Source: VMCP01 sp964415065
Lineage (GTDB): Bacteria; Bacteroidota; Bacteroidia; NS11-12g; UBA955
Direction of reading: 5' to 3'
DNA: 64,000 nucleotides
NCBI GenBank assembly: GCA_964415065.1
Contig: CAYPYX010000005.1
Coordinates: forward strand, 1-64,000
How positions within the stretch are numbered: position 1 is the first letter of the stretch; each line of letters starts with the position of its first letter. Position numbers and translations under genes: made by a program. This document shows, piece by piece, positions 43,288-50,957 of the stretch. Below the pieces are notes generated by a model, which did not search any database, was not told the DNA's origin, and was given only the letters and a program-made list of their open reading frames with translations.

Positions 43288-46047
43288 TTACAAATCAATA
43301 TGGTAACTTACAAACGGTAAAATTGGGAGTAAGCTAACCTGAAATTGCGCTCTATTGCCTTTTTCATCCAAACCAATGTTGATATAAAATGGATTCATCC
43401 GGTTGTACATATTATACACTCCGAAAGTCCAACTTTGATTAAACTTTACACTTTTTTTCACATATCTAAATGAAATATCTAAACGATGATTATCGCGACT
43501 CCTTGCGTTGTTTCGATCTTTATAAATTAAGATGTCTCGGGCTGGATCTGTGCTGGTAGGAGAAGGAAAAACACCCACTGGAATCGTATAAGCGAAGCCC
43601 GAGTTATAGACCCAACTTCCGCTTACGTTCCATCTAGGATTTATTCGATAATTTGCAACTAAGTATACATTGTGTCTTCGATCATATCGGGAGGGAAATG
43701 CAATTCCGTTATTTATCTCTGCAAATATTCGATCACTTTTCATCCATGTATAAGATATCCAACCTGTAAGACTACCTTTAGTTTTTTCAAACTGAGTTTC
43801 AATTCCTTTTGCTACGCCTTTGCCTGCGGTAACAGAACTCTCCCAATTTCGGTTGGAAGTAACATAAACAGCATCGTTATTATACTCAAGAATATTATCA
43901 AATTCGCGATAAAATGCTTCCGTATTCCATTGATAATTCTTACTTAATTTCACGGAAGTACCAATAGAACCTTGTGTAGCCTTTGCCGGTTTAAACAACG
44001 TTGTAGAAGGCACCCAAAGGTCCGATGGTAAACCCATTGTTATGTTGTTCAACTGGTGGAAAAACTGTCGATTTACACTACCTGCAAATTTCATCCAAAC
44101 TCCTTCACTCATTTTGAACCGAGCGTTGAATCGAGGCTCTGGAAGTACGTAGTATTGACCCTTGCCTAATCCGTAGTATACATTTCTAATTCCAAGTTCA
44201 AAGAAACCCCATTTTCCTCCCACATAATTCAAGGAAGCATACGAATAAATTTCAGGGGTGTTTTGTGCATCGTCTTGAAATACGAATTCGGTCTTAACAC
44301 TATCTAATTCATTTAGAAGTTTTCTGCGATTGGGTTGAAATTGATGATAAATAAAACCTGCTCCTAATCGCATTTTCCAACCTTGTGATATGCTCTTTTC
44401 ATAGTGAAGCGAAGTTTCAATGTCGTGTAAACCATTAGATAGCTCATAGTTGGAGCGTTCAACCGATTCTGTTTCCGACTCATCAAAAATGGTACTTGAA
44501 AACAAACGATTGTTCGCATATTTATACGTTGTATAATATGCTTTGAAATAGATGTTTGACGTAGGACTACTCATATAATCCCATCGAAAACTCAATAAAT
44601 CATTGCCCCATCTCGATGCATCTACAGAACGCTGTATCAAACGATTTGGTGTTTTATCAATTACACTTCGTTGAACCAAACCAGCATAATCTTGTCCCGA
44701 ATACCCCGATAAAACAATTCTACTTTTCGGATTAAAGCGATGATTGATCTTAAAATTAATATCCCAGAAATTATATCGATTGATGAGATCACCATCCGAA
44801 AAATTTGCCACTTTATTGATAGGATCTACCAGATAATCAAAAAAACTACGGCGTCCAGAAATAACAAAAGTGGTTCTTTTACTAAACAAGGGGCCAGAAG
44901 CTAAAAATCGACTGGATAAAATACCCACATCCAAACTAGCATTGATTTTATTTGAATTTCCATCGATAGAATGTACTTCAACCACACTGCTTAATCTACC
45001 ACCGTGTTCTGCTGGAAAGGAACCGCGATAAAATTGTGCGTTTTTTATAATATCGGCATTGAAAATACCGAATACACCATACATGTGATAAGCATTATAC
45101 AAAGGAACATCATCCAGTAAAACTAAATTTTGATCGGAAGCGCCACCGCGAACATACATACCAAAAACTCCTTCGCTTCCTGAAACAACCCCTGGATTCA
45201 TGCTGAAAACACGCATAACATCCGGCTCTCCCAATAAGTGAGGAATATTTTTCAATTGGCTGCCATTAATAGACATTTCATCGGTCTTGCCAAATTCCGC
45301 AGCAGGCAAATTTCTATCTTTTTGAACCTGCACTATTGCCGGTTGAATTTGTTCTATTTCTGGCTTTAATTGAATATCGAGAAAATACGTTTTGCCTGGT
45401 GTGATGGAAATCAACGTGTCAAGTTGGGTTAAATATCCTGGATAATTAATGGAATAAATACATGTTTTTGAATGCGGAATCCGAAGTTGGAATATACCTT
45501 GTGAGTTGCTATATACCACTTTTGATGAACCAATAACCGCCACAGTGGCATTTACAATTCGCTCACCACTCATTTGATTACTGATTCTACCACTAATAAC
45601 AACCTCTTTAGAATACAGTTCCCACGGTTTTAAAATTACAGAATTACCCATTAATTCAAAATCCAAACCATTCTGATGAAAGAAATCTTTTAAAATGGTT
45701 TCCACCAAAATATTCCTATAGTTTAACCTATACAAGCGTTTGGAAGGAATAAGAGCCGTATTATATTGAAATTTTAAACCAGTTTTTCGTTCCAACAAAA
45801 TCAACACCACTTCAAATTCCATTCCTTCATAGATAAAATCGATGCGTTGTTTTAACACAGAAGGTTGTTCAGGATCTGGCTTTGGGGCGATGGATAAACG
45901 GGTATAATCCCCGTAATTACAATAATCACCGATAATGTCTCGATCTAAATGAGTGAATAGCTTTCCAAATTCCATAGAAAAGGCAGATGCTGGTAAAAAA
46001 CCGAGCACCCAAACCAAATATTTGAATGGGGAAAACTTACTCAACAA
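43288..46047 (-). CDS. TonB-dependent receptor with STN-like and carboxypeptidase-regulatory-like domains
   Basis: A 919-residue receptor. N-terminal signal region (YLVWVLGFLPASAFS), an STN-like domain (about 68-120: EVVLILLERKTGLKFQYN, LVETILKDFFHQNGLDFEL), a carboxypeptidase-regulatory-like domain (VVISGRISNQMSGERIVNATV, about 148-225), the plug (FGMYVRGGASDQNLVLLDDVPLYNAYHMYG; RGSFPAEHGGRLSSVVEV) and barrel. Same class as the receptor at 12642-15002 (shared LLGEPDV, DQNLVLLDD and GGRLSSV blocks) but with the extra STN module. STN domains can signal to FecR-type anti-sigma factors; none is adjacent. The partner DUF4249 gene follows. Ligand unknown. Confidence 0.93.
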   Translation of the reverse strand: MLSKFSPFKYLVWVLGFLPASAFSMEFGKLFTHLDRDIIGDYCNYGDYTRLSIAPKPDPEQPSVLKQRIDFIYEGMEFEVVLILLERKTGLKFQYNTALIPSKRLYRLNYRNILVETILKDFFHQNGLDFELMGNSVILKPWELYSKEVVISGRISNQMSGERIVNATVAVIGSSKVVYSNSQGIFQLRIPHSKTCIYSINYPGYLTQLDTLISITPGKTYFLDIQLKPEIEQIQPAIVQVQKDRNLPAAEFGKTDEMSINGSQLKNIPHLLGEPDVMRVFSMNPGVVSGSEGVFGMYVRGGASDQNLVLLDDVPLYNAYHMYGVFGIFNADIIKNAQFYRGSFPAEHGGRLSSVVEVHSIDGNSNKINASLDVGILSSRFLASGPLFSKRTTFVISGRRSFFDYLVDPINKVANFSDGDLINRYNFWDINFKINHRFNPKSRIVLSGYSGQDYAGLVQRSVIDKTPNRLIQRSVDASRWGNDLLSFRWDYMSSPTSNIYFKAYYTTYKYANNRLFSSTIFDESETESVERSNYELSNGLHDIETSLHYEKSISQGWKMRLGAGFIYHQFQPNRRKLLNELDSVKTEFVFQDDAQNTPEIYSYASLNYVGGKWGFFELGIRNVYYGLGKGQYYVLPEPRFNARFKMSEGVWMKFAGSVNRQFFHQLNNITMGLPSDLWVPSTTLFKPAKATQGSIGTSVKLSKNYQWNTEAFYREFDNILEYNNDAVYVTSNRNWESSVTAGKGVAKGIETQFEKTKGSLTGWISYTWMKSDRIFAEINNGIAFPSRYDRRHNVYLVANYRINPRWNVSGSWVYNSGFAYTIPVGVFPSPTSTDPARDILIYKDRNNARSRDNHRLDISFRYVKKSVKFNQSWTFGVYNMYNRMNPFYINIGLDEKGNRAQFQVSLLPILPFVSYHIDL

Positions 46048-46105
46048 ACTAATATCCTTTTAATTGCACTACAAAACGGGAATATAATCAATTCTATTGG
46101 GATTA

Positions 46106-46909
46106 TTACTTCGCCGAATTCTTATCAGCGTAATCAAAAGCCTTTTTTAAAATCTCCGAAGTACGAGCAACCGGATCTTTTCTAATCGTATTTTCTTGTT
46201 TTTCAATTTCTTGAAATAAAGCAACAGTTGCTTTTTCAGTAACATACTTATTCAAATCGGGTTGAATATCTGCACTCAAACCCAATAACTTTTTGTTTTT
46301 ATTAATTTGGGTTACTACAGGTGTCCAACTCTTTGATACTGCTACTTCGTCTAAAGCCTTTTTTACTTCGGGTAAAAATAATTCCTGAAGTTGACTTTCA
46401 GATGTACTCTTCAAATAGGCCGTTGCAGCTCCTTGCCCTCCTGTTAATATTTTCATTGCATCCGCAAAACTCATTTCAGTAATGGCTTTCTTAAACACAG
46501 GAACCGCCAAAGCCATTGACTTTTCAGCTCCTTTGTTCATTGCCACAATTACATTATCTAAGTCTTTTCCAATCAACGTGTTCAACATTACGTTGTTTCG
46601 GATTTTTTGTTCCACATTTTGTACCTCTGGTGGCAATAATATTTTTAATGCTGCATTATTCAAAAATGCGCCATTTTGACCTAATACACCTGTTCCCTTC
46701 ATTACCCCATCAACCAATGCTTCTTTTAATCCACCAGCCGCCTCATCAGAAGTTAACTTCGGAATTGCAGGTTTTGAAGCAATTTGCACTTGTTGATTTA
46801 CCGCTTCTTGAGCTACATTCATGGCTTGTTGCTTTACTGCATCGCATCCAATCAATGTAATTAATCCAATTCCAGCAAAAGTTAAAAATGGAGATATTTT
46901 CATTTTCAT
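46106..46909 (-). CDS. DUF4197 lipoprotein
   Basis: A 267-residue predicted lipoprotein (MKMKISPFLTFAGIGLITLIGC) with the all-helical DUF4197 pattern: EAAGGLKEALVDGVMKGTGVLGQNGAFLNN, ALKILLPPEVQNVE, and SFADAMKILTGGQGAATAYLKS. The domain is widespread in bacteria and has no assigned function. I use ATG 46909: the longer frame (to 46933) would begin inside the TATATTTG promoter box at 46931-46938. It is separated from the upstream receptor gene by 58 bp on the same strand, but has its own promoter, so it lies upstream of it in transcription. Confidence 0.85.
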   Translation of the reverse strand: MKMKISPFLTFAGIGLITLIGCDAVKQQAMNVAQEAVNQQVQIASKPAIPKLTSDEAAGGLKEALVDGVMKGTGVLGQNGAFLNNAALKILLPPEVQNVEQKIRNNVMLNTLIGKDLDNVIVAMNKGAEKSMALAVPVFKKAITEMSFADAMKILTGGQGAATAYLKSTSESQLQELFLPEVKKALDEVAVSKSWTPVVTQINKNKKLLGLSADIQPDLNKYVTEKATVALFQEIEKQENTIRKDPVARTSEILKKAFDYADKNSAK

Positions 46910-46930
46910 GTTTTTAAAATTAAAGTTGCC

Positions 46931-46938
46931 CAAATATA
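46931..46938 (-). promoter_or_regulatory. -7 promoter element for the DUF4197 gene
   Basis: TATATTTG on the minus strand, 21 nt before ATG 46909. It may also drive the downstream receptor and DUF4249 genes. Confidence 0.55.
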
Positions 46939-47032
46939 CACACGGAAAAACGCTTTTTACCGTCTATTCAGTCAAAAAAAACCATGCATTCATCGTATTT
47001 TCGTAGATAATATTGTTCATTTTATCCAATTC

Positions 47033-47728
47033 ATGAAAGCAAATAATTCATCCTCCAATCAAACTGGATTTCCTGTTGCCGAATTAAGACAACTTCTTAA
47101 AGAACATGCACAACCCGAAAAAAAAGAGGGGATGCAGGCTTACATGAAAAATCTTTTTCCGTACATAGGTGTAACAGCCACTGCACGAAAAGAGGTATTC
47201 AAATTATTTTTATCGTTTTGGCATCCCCAAAATAAAGAAGAATTGAAACAATGGGTAGCCGTTTTATGGAACGAGCCAGAACGCGAATTTCAATACGTGG
47301 CTATGGAGTTTATTTCCAAATATATCAAATGGTTAGACAATTCAGATATTCCTTTTTTAAAAGAACTCATCCTTCAAAAAAGTTGGTGGGATACAGTTGA
47401 TATGTTGGCAGGGAGTTATTTGGGCAATATTTTATTGAAACACATGCATGCCCTTCCCCAATTAATGGAAGAATTTACAGCAGATTCCAACATGTGGGTA
47501 AATCGAAGTGCGATTATTTGTCAACTAAAATTTAAAGATAAAACGAACACCGAATGGTTAGAATTCTCCATACTTCCACACATGGATTCTAAAGAATTTT
47601 TTCATCAAAAAGCCATAGGTTGGGCATTGCGCCAATATGCTAAGAGCAACCCCCATTGGGTCATCGAATTTGTAAATAAATATCCTTTGAAACCCTTATC
47701 TAAAAGGGAAGCTTTAAAACATTTCTGA
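47033..47728 (+). CDS. DNA alkylation repair protein, AlkD-like glycosylase
   Basis: A 231-residue HEAT-repeat-like all-helical protein of the AlkD family, which removes bulky alkylated bases from DNA. Typical blocks: EGMQAYMKNLFPYIGVTATARKEVFK, EPEREFQYVAMEFISKYIKWL, the catalytic-cleft SWWDTVDMLAG (conserved Trp and Asp), MWVNRSAIICQLKFK, and FFHQKAIGWALRQYAKSNPHWVIEFV. Normal length. A near -7 box, TATTTTCG at 46996-47003, lies upstream, and the gene is divergent from the DUF4197 gene. It is convergent with pyrE across a 73-bp gap in which I see nothing notable. Confidence 0.92.
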   Translation: MKANNSSSNQTGFPVAELRQLLKEHAQPEKKEGMQAYMKNLFPYIGVTATARKEVFKLFLSFWHPQNKEELKQWVAVLWNEPEREFQYVAMEFISKYIKWLDNSDIPFLKELILQKSWWDTVDMLAGSYLGNILLKHMHALPQLMEEFTADSNMWVNRSAIICQLKFKDKTNTEWLEFSILPHMDSKEFFHQKAIGWALRQYAKSNPHWVIEFVNKYPLKPLSKREALKHF

Positions 47729-47801
47729 CAATCAAGTGCCTGCAGAAAACTAACAGAGTTTCTATACAAATTTACCCTGCGTTTTTCTTTCGGGATAGTA
47801 C

Positions 47802-48449
47802 TTAATTCGTATCAAATGATTCTCCCCAAGCCTGAGGATTAGCTGCAAATTGCTGAACACTGGCTAAATCTTCGGTGGCAATATACCCTTCCTGGGCTGC
47901 AACCTCTGAAAGAACTTCAAAATTTGAGATCGTGTAAACAGGTATACCTTCTTCTGCAAACTTTTTCTGAGCATCTGCAAAACCATAGGTAAATAAAGCA
48001 ATTAGACCAACTACTTCTCCACCTGCATTACGAACACCTTCTACCGCTTGCAAAGAACTTTTTCCAGTTGAAATCAGATCTTCAACCAACACCACTTTAT
48101 CACCTGGTGCAAGATAGCCTTCCACCTGATTTTTTAGTCCGTGTTTCTTTGGTTCAGGTCGAACATAACAATACGACATCCCCAATCGATCTGCTGCCAG
48201 AACGCCATGAGCAATACCCGCAGTGGCAATTCCTGCTATCCGATCAACTCCCGGAAATTGGTTCTTAATCATCTCTGCTAACGAGTCAGCAACGAAGTTT
48301 CTAACCTCGGGATACGATAATACCGTACGGTTATCGCAGTAAATGGGTGACTTAATTCCTGATGTCCAGGTAAATGGCTCTCTGGGAGATAATTTAACAG
48401 CCTTTATTTCCAAGAGAAATTTTGCTAATTTTGCACTTTGATGTGACAT
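47802..48449 (-). CDS. pyrE: orotate phosphoribosyltransferase
   Basis: A 215-residue enzyme that joins orotate to PRPP in pyrimidine synthesis. Visible: FTWTSGIKSPIYCDNR near the N-terminus, GIATAGIAHGVLAA, the flexible loop YVRPEPKKHGLKNQVEG, and the PRPP motif VVLVEDLISTGKSS. The ATG on the minus strand shares the CATG at 48447-48450 with the ATG of the divergent NUDIX gene, so the two coding regions overlap head to head by 2 bp. Its -7 box (TAAGTTTG, 48457-48464) is inside the NUDIX coding sequence. Confidence 0.97.
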   Translation of the reverse strand: MSHQSAKLAKFLLEIKAVKLSPREPFTWTSGIKSPIYCDNRTVLSYPEVRNFVADSLAEMIKNQFPGVDRIAGIATAGIAHGVLAADRLGMSYCYVRPEPKKHGLKNQVEGYLAPGDKVVLVEDLISTGKSSLQAVEGVRNAGGEVVGLIALFTYGFADAQKKFAEEGIPVYTISNFEVLSEVAAQEGYIATEDLASVQQFAANPQAWGESFDTN

Positions 48450-48464
48450 GGAGCCGCAAACTTA
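48426..48464. promoter_or_regulatory. interlocked divergent promoters for pyrE and the NUDIX gene
   Basis: Plus strand TAATTTTG at 48426-48433 is 14 nt before the NUDIX ATG and inside pyrE. Minus strand TAAGTTTG at 48457-48464 is 7 nt before the pyrE ATG and inside the NUDIX gene. The predicted transcripts therefore overlap at their 5' ends. Confidence 0.6.
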
Positions 48465-49068
48465 CAAAATCTACTTTAATGAAGGATCGTTAATTATCAC
48501 CGATTCTTTGAGTACACTGAAAGGAATTCCCAACTTGTACTACATAGGGGACGATGAACTGCATAAGAGTTTCAATATTCTTATATCGAATGAAGCTTTC
48601 GGAAAAGCCATGACTTTTGGTCTTATCTGTCCTAATCCAAAAGAAGTATTCGATGAGTTTACCTCCGACTATACGGTAATTCAAGCTGCTGGAGGTTTGG
48701 TTTTCAATAAAGAAAATCAACTTTTAACCATCAAAAGAAATGGTGTTTGGGATCTGCCAAAAGGTAAAATTGAAAAACACGAAGACCAAATGGCGGCCGC
48801 TTTGCGTGAAGTAATGGAAGAAACTGGCATTAATCGCATCAATATTTCCAACAAAATCGGAGAAACCTATCATGCGTATTTTGAAGATGAAGTCATTCTT
48901 CTAAAAGAAACTCATTGGTATCGAATGAACAACAGCGGAACCAATGACTTGAAGCCTCAAACTGAAGAAGGTATATCCGAAGTGAAGTTTGCTGATCTGG
49001 ATTGGTTTAAATCAACGGATTTTCAGACTTATTCGTCGATTCGCGACATTATTGCGAAGGTGCTTTAA
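48448..49068 (+). CDS. NUDIX hydrolase
   Basis: A 206-residue protein with an N-terminal extension (about 75 residues, YKIYFNEGSLIITDSL) and a C-terminal NUDIX domain. The NUDIX box is complete: GKIEKHEDQMAAALREVMEETGI fits GX5EX7REUXEEXGU. NUDIX enzymes hydrolyse nucleoside diphosphates linked to another group; the substrate is not evident. The domain is preceded by AAGGLVFNKENQLLTIKRNGVWDLPKG, as in the diadenosine polyphosphate or MutT-like groups of Bacteroidota. Start ATG shared in a CATG with pyrE. Confidence 0.9.
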   Translation: MEPQTYKIYFNEGSLIITDSLSTLKGIPNLYYIGDDELHKSFNILISNEAFGKAMTFGLICPNPKEVFDEFTSDYTVIQAAGGLVFNKENQLLTIKRNGVWDLPKGKIEKHEDQMAAALREVMEETGINRINISNKIGETYHAYFEDEVILLKETHWYRMNNSGTNDLKPQTEEGISEVKFADLDWFKSTDFQTYSSIRDIIAKVL

Positions 49069-49114
49069 ATTTCAAATAGTTGATTTCTGCGCTTACAGTG
49101 CGTAATTCTTTGCG

Positions 49115-49582
49115 TTATATACCTGTTAATCCATCAGGCATATAGCGTTGGTAATCTCCTTCGTGTAAAATCAAATCACGGACCAGTGTACTGCTGATAT
49201 AACTCAATCCCGGACTACTTAAAATGAATACTGTTTCGATTCCGTGGCTCAAATCTTTATTTAGTTGAGCAATGTGAGACTCATAATCAAAATCACTACC
49301 ATTTCTCAAACCACGCAATAAAAACTTTGCACCGATTTGATCGCAATATTCTACGGTTAAGCCTTCATAATGATCTATTCGGACATTTGGAAACGGTGCA
49401 AACGTTTCTTCCAACCATTTTGTGCGTTGATCTAAATCAAACAAAGTAGTTTTCTTCGTATTAATACCAATGGCAACTACCACTTCGTCAAAGAGCTGTG
49501 CTCCTCGAGCAACTATATCAAGATGACCCTTGGTTACAGGATCAAACGTACCAGGAAATACGGCTATGGTTTTGGAAGTCAT
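49115..49582 (-). CDS. coaD: phosphopantetheine adenylyltransferase
   Basis: A 155-residue enzyme that makes dephospho-CoA, the penultimate step of coenzyme A synthesis. Family signature AVFPGTFDPVTKGHLDIV with the nucleotidyltransferase motif (GHxDIV), LLRGLRNGSDFDYESHIA, and ISSTLVRDLI. Normal length. It lies 54 bp downstream of rsmD on the same strand, a pairing common in bacteria. Confidence 0.97.
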   Translation of the reverse strand: MTSKTIAVFPGTFDPVTKGHLDIVARGAQLFDEVVVAIGINTKKTTLFDLDQRTKWLEETFAPFPNVRIDHYEGLTVEYCDQIGAKFLLRGLRNGSDFDYESHIAQLNKDLSHGIETVFILSSPGLSYISSTLVRDLILHEGDYQRYMPDGLTGI

Positions 49583-49636
49583 GACTAGAAATTACACACA
49601 ATTAAGTTGTGAATAGTTAATAATTATTGAAATAAA

Positions 49637-50179
49637 TTACAACGAAGGTAAAGATTCCGCTGTGAAAATGGAACAACTTGTTTGACCGTAGTCTTTTCTC
49701 ATCAAAACTGGACGATTGAATACCAACTGTGGTTGATGTTCGAATATAAACCAACCGCCTTCTTTTAATAAAGGAACCACTTGATCTGGTAAAGATTGTA
49801 AATCAGGGAGTGCATAGGGTGGATCAGCAAAAATCACATCAAACCGTTCCTCCGTTTTTTGAATAAACTTAAAAACATCTGCCTTGTTGATTTCCCATAT
49901 TGCTGCATCTTGACGCATCTGCTTCACTTTTTTTTGATGCACAATATTCTTTGAATCCAAATCTACGGAAACTACACGATTTGCACCCCGGCTGATGAAT
50001 TCCGCAGCAATGATTCCGGAACCGCTAAATAAATCCAACACCGAAATATCTTCTATACCCTGGTGGTGTTCCAGTAGATTAAATAAACTTTCTCGCATAC
50101 GGTCCGTTGACGGTCTCACATGAAGTGCAAAGCCATGAGGCAATACCCATCCCTTTAATTTACCACCCGTTACTCGCAT
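49637..50179 (-). CDS. rsmD: 16S rRNA (guanine(966)-N(2))-methyltransferase RsmD
   Basis: A 180-residue methyltransferase acting on 16S rRNA G966. Visible: MRVTGGKLKGWVLP at the N-terminus, RPSTDRMRESLFNLL, the SAM motif VLDLFSGSGIIAAEFISRGA, and the catalytic DPPY in VIFADPPYALP. The open frame begins at 50290, inside the upstream DUF3822 gene; ATG 50179 gives the family's normal N-terminus and leaves a 17-bp gap. It is cotranscribed with DUF3822 and probably coaD. Confidence 0.95.
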   Translation of the reverse strand: MRVTGGKLKGWVLPHGFALHVRPSTDRMRESLFNLLEHHQGIEDISVLDLFSGSGIIAAEFISRGANRVVSVDLDSKNIVHQKKVKQMRQDAAIWEINKADVFKFIQKTEERFDVIFADPPYALPDLQSLPDQVVPLLKEGGWFIFEHQPQLVFNRPVLMRKDYGQTSCSIFTAESLPSL

Positions 50180-50196
50180 TGCTTCAATTTTATTTT

Positions 50197-50895
50197 TTAA
50201 TACTCTTCTGGCACTGATAAACCAGGCATTTTTTGTAAATAATACGACAAATGGCGGTAAGGAGACGTTAAAAACTGAGGATAAATCCAATCGTACTTCA
50301 TCACTTCTGTACTTAATTCCAATTTATTCAATTTGGCTTGGAAATCAGCTATGAAATCACTCTCTGCATCGGTAAAAATAACAAATTCGCCTCGATGAAT
50401 TTCTGTATCCTGCGCTGCAGACAAAGCAAAATACAATGCCTCTTGCAAGTCCGAAGCAACAAACATATTACCGAAAACAAAGTTCCCGCTTTTAAAACAA
50501 ACAACATAAATTATCCCTTCGTGATGCCACACAAACAATAAATTCGGATGCTTCCTGGATATATGTTCTGCTTGAACAAATACCGATTGAAATAAATGTT
50601 GACGGTGTTTCCCCTTATAACACAAGTAAACACCCGGCTTCAACAAGGTTTTTGTGTCAATTTCTAATCCATCAGGCTCCGCATTTAGAAACTGCTCAGG
50701 TATGATCTGAAATTCACGATTCCACAATACTGCCTGCCCGCGATTTTCAATCTTGGATTTGCTATCAATTTGATGAGATGTTACCTTTAATTCAGAATTC
50801 AACGACATAACATTGAGCATTCCGTTATGTTTGAGCGAAACTACCACATCCGAAGGAGTCCATTCGGTAGCGCGATATTCCCAGTTTGAATCCAT
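50197..50895 (-). CDS. DUF3822 family protein
   Basis: A 232-residue protein found next to rsmD in many Bacteroidota. The sequence (DVVVSLKHNGMLNVMSL, LLFVWHHEGIIYVVCFKSGNFVFGNMFVASDLQEALYFAL, IHRGEFVIFTDAESDF) fits DUF3822, which has an actin-like (ASKHA) fold in silico and no known function. I choose ATG 50895; the frame is open 5 codons further. Cytosolic: no signal peptide or membrane segment. The neighbourhood (rsmD, coaD) suggests a housekeeping role. Confidence 0.78.
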   Translation of the reverse strand: MDSNWEYRATEWTPSDVVVSLKHNGMLNVMSLNSELKVTSHQIDSKSKIENRGQAVLWNREFQIIPEQFLNAEPDGLEIDTKTLLKPGVYLCYKGKHRQHLFQSVFVQAEHISRKHPNLLFVWHHEGIIYVVCFKSGNFVFGNMFVASDLQEALYFALSAAQDTEIHRGEFVIFTDAESDFIADFQAKLNKLELSTEVMKYDWIYPQFLTSPYRHLSYYLQKMPGLSVPEEY

Positions 50896-50957
50896 GCAAC
50901 AAAATTGCAAAAACTATCTATCAACCCCAAATATCTTCGTAAATTGGCACGTATTTA

